Below are positions 33,141 through 39,188 of a stretch of DNA of 39,188 bases, one piece after another (positions within the stretch are counted from its first letter, which is position 1; each line of letters starts with the position of its first letter). The DNA lies in NCBI GenBank assembly GCA_946623365.1, contig CAMORE010000002.1, forward strand, positions 1 through 39,188. Reading direction: 5' to 3'. Made by a program: the position numbers and the translations under genes. Under the pieces are notes generated by a model. It saw only the letters and a list, made by a program, of their open reading frames with translations. It made no database searches and had not been told where the DNA came from. The DNA comes from an uncultured Acinetobacter sp. GTDB lineage: Bacteria > Cyanobacteriota > Vampirovibrionia > Gastranaerophilales > Gastranaerophilaceae.

Positions 33141-33158
33141 AGGAAGGACGGTATCAGA

Positions 33159-34853
33159 TTGTTTAATACGATGAACAATATTCGCCCACGTTATCCACAG
33201 CAGACACAGGGCTATCAAACACAACAGAGCGGAACCGATAAAGACGGTCACAATCAGCACGCTCAAGACCAGCAGCAGCAACGACAAGAAGTTATTGCAA
33301 GAGGCAGAGCAGAAGACCACCAAAATCAAGGCCAGCAAACATCGCCGCTTCGTCAGCCCGTATATTCACCTGCCGCAAATGCTTATCCTCAGGCATTTCC
33401 GAACCAACGTCAAACATATACCGTCAGTAACCCGCAAATAACTCATTTGAACGGACCATCTCCAATTCAATATCAGACTTTGCAAAGCAGTTATCAACCG
33501 ATAAATCAACCTGCTCATTCCACAGCCGGTATGACAAGAAGCGGAAGAAGCAATAAAGTTAATATTGCACAAATTCTAAAAGATTTTAGAAATACTATTA
33601 AAGCTATTGCTACCCCGCAAGATGTTGAAGAACAAGTTAACAGATATTTGCAGATAGTTAATGAGCAAGTACATGCTGAACATCCGCAAGTCAATCTGAT
33701 CCAAAGCAATTTAAAGATTGCTGCATCACTTTTAGACAGATATATTTCAGAAACATTAAATAAAGAGTCAAAAGTGGTACAGAACTGGTTAGATGCGTTG
33801 TTCTTGCAAAGAATAGACTACGGATATAATGAAGATGACATTAATCCCAGCTTCTTGGTAAAATTCCCCGATAACGACAAAAAGGAAAATTCTGAAGCTC
33901 CGCAGCAAGATATTGAAGATTCTCAGCAAAATATTCAAACGGAACAGCAACAGCAATTGCCGGTTGAAACCGAATACAGTGCTGCTGAGGCCGAGCAGGA
34001 ACAAGGTATAAACATTGAACCTGAAGAACTGACTCTGGAAGAAGAATTTACTCAGGCTCAAAAGACAATATCTCAAAAGCCTAACATAACGATAATTCCG
34101 CAAGATACCAGATTAAAATCCCTTTTTGTGGAAGCAAAAAAACATGCTTTTAATAACAATCCGCAAAAAGCAATGGCAATGTTTAAAGAAGCATTTTCAA
34201 GAGCAGGAGAACTTAATGATAATGAAACTCAATCCAGAATTTGCTTAGAGATTGGTAAAATTTATGATGATAATGACCATTTTGTTCAGGCACTAAACAG
34301 TTACAATAAGTCATTACAATATACAACAGATGTAAATGTCAAATCCAGAGCTCATTATTCAATGGCTCAAATTTACGATGATGTTAATCAAATCGAGCCT
34401 GCTATGAAACATTATTTCACGTCAATATCATATGCAGGAAAGTCTGATGACTTAATCGGACAATCAGATTCGCTTACAAGAATGGCAAATATTTTAACCG
34501 ATAAATATAATGAAGAAGCTTTTGAATATTATGAAACAGCAAGAAAACTTATTGACCAAACAAGTGATTTAACAATGAAAGGGTATGTATTATCCAATAC
34601 AGCCGATGCATGTGTTCAATTCAGAAAAAAAGACAAAGCTCTTAAATATTATGCAGAAGCTGTAAAGAATTATGAAAAAACAAATTCTAATGAAGACATT
34701 GCAATAAATTATAAAGCAGCAGCAGAATTAATGATAAATTTTAACAGCCTTAATAAAGCAAAATCTCTTTTAAAGAAAGCTTTAATACATGCTGTTAAAA
34801 CAACAAATGAAGACTTAATCTCTGAAATTAACATGCTTTTATCGTCATTATAA
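33159..34853 (+). CDS. Q-rich N-terminal/TPR C-terminal protein, 564 aa
   Basis: The first 125 residues are disordered and rich in Gln, Pro and Ser (QDQQQQRQE). A helical region follows (about 130-215), then an acidic Gln/Glu linker (about 228-300), and then about six tetratricopeptide repeats (about 318-564, e.g. SRICLEIGKIYDDNDHFVQAL, AHYSMAQIYDDVNQIEPAM). TPRs scaffold protein assemblies. There is no signal peptide. The N-terminal third has less A/T and more repeats than its neighbours. The start is a TTG at 33159 with GGAAGG 11 bases ahead; the ATG at 33171 is too far from it. Specific function unknown. Confidence 0.82.
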   Translation: MFNTMNNIRPRYPQQTQGYQTQQSGTDKDGHNQHAQDQQQQRQEVIARGRAEDHQNQGQQTSPLRQPVYSPAANAYPQAFPNQRQTYTVSNPQITHLNGPSPIQYQTLQSSYQPINQPAHSTAGMTRSGRSNKVNIAQILKDFRNTIKAIATPQDVEEQVNRYLQIVNEQVHAEHPQVNLIQSNLKIAASLLDRYISETLNKESKVVQNWLDALFLQRIDYGYNEDDINPSFLVKFPDNDKKENSEAPQQDIEDSQQNIQTEQQQQLPVETEYSAAEAEQEQGINIEPEELTLEEEFTQAQKTISQKPNITIIPQDTRLKSLFVEAKKHAFNNNPQKAMAMFKEAFSRAGELNDNETQSRICLEIGKIYDDNDHFVQALNSYNKSLQYTTDVNVKSRAHYSMAQIYDDVNQIEPAMKHYFTSISYAGKSDDLIGQSDSLTRMANILTDKYNEEAFEYYETARKLIDQTSDLTMKGYVLSNTADACVQFRKKDKALKYYAEAVKNYEKTNSNEDIAINYKAAAELMINFNSLNKAKSLLKKALIHAVKTTNEDLISEINMLLSSL

Positions 34854-35149
34854 GAATAACGGAATTTTCTTGCATTTTGTCTGCAATAAGCTGAAGTCTG
34901 CCACAGACGTATGAGCTGTTTACTAAAACGGTTCATACTGCTTACTAAAAGCTATATACGCTGTAGTTTTTTTTGAAGTGTATATGGAAATAAAAAAGCT
35001 TTTTCAAAATTATCTTTTATGAAGAATCGGAAATAACAATATTTACAGGAATTTACTATTTATTGCATAATACCATTAATTGTATTCCTCTATTTGTATG
35101 ATATTTATATTCTAATTATAAAGATTTTTAATAAAGTGTCGATATTATT
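34854..35149. other. Intergenic stretch before the small-RNA candidate
   Basis: No credible coding frame is seen. It holds a perfect small hairpin GTCTG/CAGAC (34896-34908), the probable terminator of the TPR gene (34946-34974), and a possible promoter for the small RNA: TTGTAT (35094-35099), 17 bp, TATAAA (35117-35122). Confidence 0.5.
34946..34974 (+). terminator. Probable terminator of the TPR gene
   Basis: CTATA (34952-34956), loop TACGC, TGTAG (34962-34966; one G-T pair), extended on both sides by A/T and G-T pairs, with eight Ts at 34967-34974. The stem is weak but the T-tract good. It lies 95 bp after the stop codon. Confidence 0.55.
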
Positions 35150-35227
35150 GGTATGGAAAGCCGAAAAGGTTTTTCATACCTCCTCCCCAAGTCTGGTAGC
35201 CGTTCTCAAATGAAACGGCTTTTTTTT
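35129..35227 (+). ncRNA. Candidate small regulatory RNA with C-rich single-stranded core
   Basis: A 13-bp stem (35150-35162 with 35168-35180, loop GAAAA) is followed by an unpaired linker containing TCCTCCCC (35181-35188) and then a terminator hairpin (AGCCGTT 35198-35204, AACGGCT 35214-35220) with eight Ts. The layout hairpin, C-rich linker, terminator is that of Gram-positive C-rich sRNAs and of cyanobacterial Yfr1. CCTCC can pair with Shine-Dalgarno sequences. A promoter at 35094-35122 would start it near 35129. The 5' end is inferred. Confidence 0.6.
35198..35227 (+). terminator. Terminator of the small-RNA candidate
   Basis: A 7-bp AGCCGTT/AACGGCT stem and T8 (35220-35227) on the plus strand. 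The T-tract runs into the stop codon of the convergent minus-strand gene. The only plus-strand gene upstream is 345 bp away and has its own terminator. Confidence 0.85.
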
Positions 35228-36323
35228 ATGCAACACTAGACTGTATCGTGTTATAAAACTCTTCTACTTTCATAGCCCAGCCTGAATTTTTGGAAGTCTC
35301 AGCCGCAGGACAGTATTTTGCATTTACTTGATATAATTTGGTTAAATGAGTATTTTCTTTTCCCGGATTATTTACGTAATTTTCTTTCAGTAATCGTGCT
35401 AATTCCATAATGCACTCATCAGGAGAGTTAAATCTTCTCCAACGTCCTGAATATGAAGCCTTTTTAGGCTTTTCTATATTTACTACATTATAATAGGGTC
35501 GTGAATTACCTGTAGTACCATATGATGTTTCAATGCCGGATATTGCAAGAAGTATCGCCGCATTAATTCCATATTTTTCTTGAGCTCTTATAAAGACATC
35601 GCCTTTACCTTTTAATACACTATTGGGATATCTGCTGATAAACTTATTCAAATCCGCAGCAGTTCCGTTGAATTTTGTCGTAATGTCTCTTGAGTAATTC
35701 CCATATATTTCCCGCATTTCATTATCGCTCATCTGAGTCCAAAGTTTTACTGTTGAACTTTTTTTGCCGATTTTTTCATTATTATTAGAAGCAGACTCGC
35801 TTAGTTTGACCTTTTTTAACTCTGAAGAATCGTTTTTCTTTTCCTCTTTAACAGCTTCAGCATCTGTTACTGACGGTTCGTATGAATATGGCATTGTTTG
35901 AATAGGATTATAAAAACCTGAAAACGGCATATCAAACATTTGATATGTCATTGGAAATACTGAAGTATTCGGTGATCTATATTGAGAATTCTTCATATTT
36001 GATAAATATTGTTTTGTTCTTTTATTTAGTTCTGATTCCGGATTAAAAACATTATCCCAAATACTTTTTGTGACATTTGAAAAATCTATAGCAGGATAAT
36101 CAGGATTCCCAAAATCTGTAAAAATCGGAGGCACCGTCATAGAATTATTCATTTGTACGTTAGAAAAAATCGTTGGAAACGGATTGGCAAAAGTTCCAAA
36201 ATCTACCCTGCCCGAATTTGAATAGGCGCCAAAGCATCCAAATCCTCCAAAGTAAGGATTATTTGCCATCATCCCGAAAGCCAAACCGCCTATAAAATTA
36301 TCTATAAAATTATTTATTCCCAT
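35226..36323 (-). CDS. Glucosaminidase-domain protein without signal peptide, 365 aa
   Basis: The C-terminal 120 residues (about 245-365) form a glucosaminidase/lysozyme-like domain (PF01832 type): IRAQEKYGINAAILLAISGIET carries the catalytic-type Glu, followed by SYGTTGNSRPYYNVVNI. The N-terminal 150 residues are rich in Phe, Gly, Asn and Met (GGLAFGMMANNPYFGGFG) and are followed by a Lys/Ser/Glu linker. A peptidoglycan hydrolase should leave the cytoplasm, yet no standard signal peptide is present, so a dedicated secretion route or internal role is implied. Start at the ATG at 36323; only a weak GGGA lies upstream. It is driven by a shared regulon promoter. Confidence 0.8.
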   Translation of the reverse strand: MGINNFIDNFIGGLAFGMMANNPYFGGFGCFGAYSNSGRVDFGTFANPFPTIFSNVQMNNSMTVPPIFTDFGNPDYPAIDFSNVTKSIWDNVFNPESELNKRTKQYLSNMKNSQYRSPNTSVFPMTYQMFDMPFSGFYNPIQTMPYSYEPSVTDAEAVKEEKKNDSSELKKVKLSESASNNNEKIGKKSSTVKLWTQMSDNEMREIYGNYSRDITTKFNGTAADLNKFISRYPNSVLKGKGDVFIRAQEKYGINAAILLAISGIETSYGTTGNSRPYYNVVNIEKPKKASYSGRWRRFNSPDECIMELARLLKENYVNNPGKENTHLTKLYQVNAKYCPAAETSKNSGWAMKVEEFYNTIQSSVA

Positions 36324-36340
36324 CAATTCTTAATCCCATC

Positions 36341-36397
36341 TATATATATAAAGTTACTTTTTTATACATAATTGCCATAATTATTAAGAATTGTAAA
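36341..36397 (-). promoter_or_regulatory. Shared regulon promoter, copy e (glucosaminidase gene)
   Basis: On the minus strand: half-sites TTTACA (36397-36392) and TTAATA (36387-36382) with a 10-bp period, 6 bp, GCAATT (36375-36370), exactly 17 bp, then TTTATATATATA (36352-36341). The start codon is 17 bp further on. Confidence 0.7.
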
Positions 36398-36519
36398 AAT
36401 ACTTTTTTCAAAATTATGCAACACTTGAACAATTAACTCAAATAAAGTACATTGGCACTACGAGATTTTATAATGGTATGCCTAATTAGTTAATTCTTAA
36501 ATATGCGATATAAAAAGTT

Positions 36520-37797
36520 TTAGATTAATTGATACATAAGCTGTTCAAACTCAGGGAAAGAAATATTTGTCCACTCAAATCCGTTTATTCCAATTTCATT
36601 TTCGGCAACAAGTCCTGCAATATAAAAACTCATAGCGAGTCTGTGGTCGTGATAGCTTTCAAGTTCAGCACCACCATTAATTTTGTTTTTCCCTCTTACT
36701 ATAAATCCGTCAGTAGTTTCAGTTATATTAATTCCTATTTTAGTTAGCTCTGACACAAGACATTTTATTCTGTCAGACTCTTTATTCCTCAAATCTTCCG
36801 CATTTTTAACAACTGTTTCGCCTTCAGCTTGAGAAGCAAGAACTGCGATAACCGGCAGTTCATCGATAAGTCTTGGAATGTCGTCATTTTGAATAACACA
36901 CCCTTTTAGATTTTCGCTGTATTGAACTCTGATATCACCAATAAGTTCACCGGATTCTGTTTTTTTATTTAAAACTTCAATATTTCCGCTCATTCTTTGT
37001 ACTATGTCAATAATACCTGAGCGTGTCGGATTTAAACCAACTCCCTTTATTATAAAATCAGAATTCGGAACTATTAACCCTGCCGCTATAAAAAATGCCG
37101 CTGATGAAATATCGCCGACAACAGTAATATCTTTTGCTGTAAGTTCAGAAGGTTTTACTATGACCGAATTATCTTTTACAGTTATATTTGCTCCTAAATA
37201 TTCAAAAAGAAGTTCTGTATGGTTTCGTGATACATACGGTTCCGTAACTGTAGTAACACCGTCCGCATACAACCCCGCAAGAAGAATACATGATTTCACT
37301 TGTGCGCTTGCAAGAGGTGAATTATATTCTATACCATGCAATTTTTGTCCGAAAATTCTTAATGGTGCGTGACCTTCTGTGGATTCAATTTTAGCTCCCA
37401 TTTGCGTTAATGGCTCTATTATTCTTTTCATCGGACGCTTTGAAAGGCTTTCATCTCCTATTATTACCGAATCAAAGTTTTGTCCTGCAAGAATTCCCGA
37501 AATAAGTCTTGTTGTAGTACCTGAATTCCCTGCGTTTAAAGGTGATAATGACTTTTTCAAAATACCGCCGGATTTTATACTCAAAGTTTTTTCTTCCTTA
37601 AACTCAATATTTGCACCTAACTGCTTAAATATATTCAATGTAGAATGACAGTCTGCTCCGCTTGAAAAATTTTTAATTATACAACTTCCTTTAGCGATAG
37701 AAGAAAACATTACCGCTCTGTGAGAAACCGATTTATCCGCTGGAATTGTAATTTCTCCGCTTAACCCTTTATTTAGTTTTTGGACTATTTTCAACAT
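36520..37797 (-). CDS. aroA: 3-phosphoshikimate 1-carboxyvinyltransferase (EPSP synthase)
   Basis: A 425-residue EPSP synthase of normal length for the shikimate pathway to aromatic amino acids. Signatures are IPADKSVSHRAVM (17-29), LNAGNSGTTTRLISG (87-101), SKRPMKRIIEPL and the C-terminal ESYHDHRLAMSF. Lys21 in DKSVSHR and the NAGNSGT loop are the PEP/phosphate-binding parts known from the family. The loop reads NAGNSGTTTR; the Gly at the position that varies in glyphosate-tolerant forms cannot be typed reliably by eye. It lies 59 bp downstream of the MFS gene, with no terminator. Confidence 0.96.
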   Translation of the reverse strand: MLKIVQKLNKGLSGEITIPADKSVSHRAVMFSSIAKGSCIIKNFSSGADCHSTLNIFKQLGANIEFKEEKTLSIKSGGILKKSLSPLNAGNSGTTTRLISGILAGQNFDSVIIGDESLSKRPMKRIIEPLTQMGAKIESTEGHAPLRIFGQKLHGIEYNSPLASAQVKSCILLAGLYADGVTTVTEPYVSRNHTELLFEYLGANITVKDNSVIVKPSELTAKDITVVGDISSAAFFIAAGLIVPNSDFIIKGVGLNPTRSGIIDIVQRMSGNIEVLNKKTESGELIGDIRVQYSENLKGCVIQNDDIPRLIDELPVIAVLASQAEGETVVKNAEDLRNKESDRIKCLVSELTKIGINITETTDGFIVRGKNKINGGAELESYHDHRLAMSFYIAGLVAENEIGINGFEWTNISFPEFEQLMYQLI

Positions 37798-37856
37798 TAT
37801 GAATTCATTCTATCATGACAATGCTCAAAAATCTAAAGACCTTTGTTGTAAATACC

Positions 37857-39188
37857 CTATTTACCCCTGCTATTTACCTCTTTCTTGAGTAATATCAGGC
37901 AAATACCAAGAGATATCAACGCTGACAATATCCAGAAGTTAATAGCGCTATTCCAGGAAAATTTGTCAATGATATAACCGGTTCCGATTCCTGAAAGAAT
38001 AGAGCCTATATATCCGAACATTCCGCAGAATCCTGTTACTGCGGATGCAACTTTTTTAGAGCTTGATTCAACAGCTGATAATCCGCCGATTAGGACTTGA
38101 GGCCCGCAGGTAAAGACTCCTATAGCGGAAACGTACACATAGTCCAAAAACGGAACTTGATTAATTTTGAATAAGTAAATACATATAGCTAATAGTGTTA
38201 AACATATAATATTAACAGGAGATCTTTTTCCCTTGAATAACTTATCAGAAACAAAACCTGCTCCGATTGTTCCCAAGACACCGACAAGAGGAAGAAAACT
38301 TATGATTTTTGCGGCTTCTGAGATTGTATAATGTTTCATATCAACTTGATACATAACAAGCCAGTCAATAGTTCCGTATCTTACAACGTATACAAATATA
38401 TAAGCTATAGCAAGCAGCCAAACTGTCGGATTTTTGATAATATATTTCTTGAAAATCTCTGAGTATGTATTACTTTCTTCTTCATCAGAAGCTTTTTCCG
38501 GTTCAACATAATCAGGATCTTTATATTTTTCAATATCAGGCAGACCGATACTTACAGGCTTGTCCTGAAGATTCTTGTAGAAGAAAAAGCAGAAAATAAT
38601 AGCAAAAAACGCAGGAACATAAAATACGGATTCCCAACCATAGTGAGTTATTAAGAATCCTGAAAGAATCATACTTATGTATGTACCGACTTCGTGAGAA
38701 GAAGACCACAAAGACCATTTTACTCCGCGTTCTTTATTTGCAAACCAGTATGATAGGTTTTTCGCAATAGGAGGAAATCCCATTGATTGAAACCATCCGT
38801 TTACGCCCCAGAAGAAAGCTAAAAGCCATAATAGAATTGATATTGGCGGCAAGCCAAAAAATGTAATTTCTTTTGGAACAAAGTGTGCACAAACAACAAA
38901 TAAAATATTAACTAAAGCAGAAATAAAAAGTGCTGTCGGAAGAATTCTCTTTGCGTTTGTGTTATCTGCGATTATACCGTTAATAAATTTTCCTGCCGCA
39001 TATGAAAAATATAATGAGCTTCCGAGTAAACCAAGTTCAAGCTTGCTGTACCCTAATGCTTCCTGTATTGCAGGGAGTGCAACAGATATGTTTTTGCGGC
39101 AAGTGTAGAATATGATGTATCCGAAAAACATTGATAAAAATATTCTCATTCTCCACATAGCATATGTTTTGTCAATTAATGCCTGATC
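37857..39188 (-). CDS. MFS permease of the GlpT/UhpT organophosphate:phosphate antiporter type (5' end cut)
   Basis: About 443 residues are visible. The frame stays open to the window edge and the codons beyond the first internal Met (DKTYAMWRMR) match the family's pre-helix-1 segment, so the true start lies outside. Twelve membrane helices are recognisable. FFGYIIFYTCRKNISVALP (helix 1) and the loop NGWFQSMGFPPIAKNLSYWF are typical of sugar-phosphate/glycerol-3-phosphate permeases. The central cytosolic loop (about 195-225) is acidic. The substrate cannot be read; hexose phosphate or glycerol 3-phosphate is likely. It is upstream of aroA on the same strand. Confidence 0.88.
   Translation of the reverse strand, partial: DQALIDKTYAMWRMRIFLSMFFGYIIFYTCRKNISVALPAIQEALGYSKLELGLLGSSLYFSYAAGKFINGIIADNTNAKRILPTALFISALVNILFVVCAHFVPKEITFFGLPPISILLWLLAFFWGVNGWFQSMGFPPIAKNLSYWFANKERGVKWSLWSSSHEVGTYISMILSGFLITHYGWESVFYVPAFFAIIFCFFFYKNLQDKPVSIGLPDIEKYKDPDYVEPEKASDEEESNTYSEIFKKYIIKNPTVWLLAIAYIFVYVVRYGTIDWLVMYQVDMKHYTISEAAKIISFLPLVGVLGTIGAGFVSDKLFKGKRSPVNIICLTLLAICIYLFKINQVPFLDYVYVSAIGVFTCGPQVLIGGLSAVESSSKKVASAVTGFCGMFGYIGSILSGIGTGYIIDKFSWNSAINFWILSALISLGICLILLKKEVNSRGK

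Noticed and set aside
33117..33338. Open frame on the minus strand over the Q-rich part of the TPR gene
   Set aside because: It is the complement of CAG/CAA-rich coding sequence, giving an artificial Leu-rich frame; no ribosome site.
34889..34917. Hairpin GTCTG/CAGAC flanked by AGCT on both sides
   Set aside because: Only 5 bp plus a weak outer pair and no T-tract; not enough to call an RNA gene or terminator.
36452..36474. TTGGCAC followed by TATAAT, resembling a sigma-54 or sigma-70 promoter
   Set aside because: TTGGCA and TATAAT are only 11 bp apart, no TTGC element is at -12, and no plus-strand gene follows.
1..39188. Mobile element, prophage or defence island
   Set aside because: No transposase, integrase, phage structural, toxin-antitoxin or restriction gene is recognisable, and no terminal repeats were seen.

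Overview
The window is AT-rich DNA with dense bacterial genes. Several features suggest a non-photosynthetic relative of Cyanobacteria, most likely a Gastranaerophilales/Melainabacteria (Vampirovibrionia)-type gut bacterium. These are an OmpR-family response regulator that reads like cyanobacterial RpaA, an MlaE-type outer-membrane lipid permease (a two-membrane envelope), fermentative/anaerobic redox proteins (flavoprotein-rubredoxin, ferredoxin-nitroreductase), and many lineage-specific proteins with no recognisable family. The taxonomy is inferred from protein character only. There is no phage, IS element or CRISPR array.

Layout. 1-2368: 3' end of tRNA-Trp, then secE-nusG-rplK-rplA, closed by a terminator right after rplA. 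Both rplK and rplA have an L1-site-like leader, and the rplA leader carries an 8-bp tandem-repeat array. 2492-7884: two small unknown genes, a divergent Dxs-like enzyme, a small exported protein coupled to ispG, a phosphoesterase and a small membrane protein. 7892-15514 (minus strand): a repeat protein, the RpaA-like regulator behind rmuC, a BAX-inhibitor-like membrane protein, then ilvE, mlaE, an unknown gene, an alternative sigma factor and prepilin peptidase. 15653-23672: an EF-hand protein, the hrb-cysK-rph operon, a GH57 protein, an exported protein and aspS. 23731-29073: a coiled-coil protein, divergent from two tandem membrane-anchored AAA ATPases with an odd Walker A, a ferredoxin-nitroreductase and a hypothetical. 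29156-34853: metal transporter plus WYL regulator, exported ankyrin protein, HIT protein plus speE, and a Q-rich TPR protein. 34854-39188: an intergenic region with a strong small-RNA candidate, a glucosaminidase-domain protein, aroA and a partial MFS permease.

Main discovery. Five transcription units that look lineage-specific (starts at 8791 minus, 15653 plus, 24915 plus, 28396 plus, 36323 minus) share a promoter not explained by the standard consensus: GCAATT (TCAATT once), 16-17 bp, then TTTATATATATA or a near copy. Just upstream of each lies a pair of half-sites resembling (G/T)TTACA repeated at exactly 10 bp, ending 5-6 or 15-16 bp from GCAATT, that is, on the same helical face. This half-site spacing is that of the cyanobacterial HLR1 element bound by the OmpR-type regulator RpaB. 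With an RpaA/RpaB-class regulator encoded in the same window, this looks like a dedicated activator-dependent regulon of surface or secreted/lineage-specific proteins.

The remaining genes are mostly housekeeping: translation (secE, nusG, rplK, rplA, aspS), isoprenoids (dxs-like, ispG), amino acids (ilvE, cysK, aroA), polyamines (speE) and RNA processing (rph).
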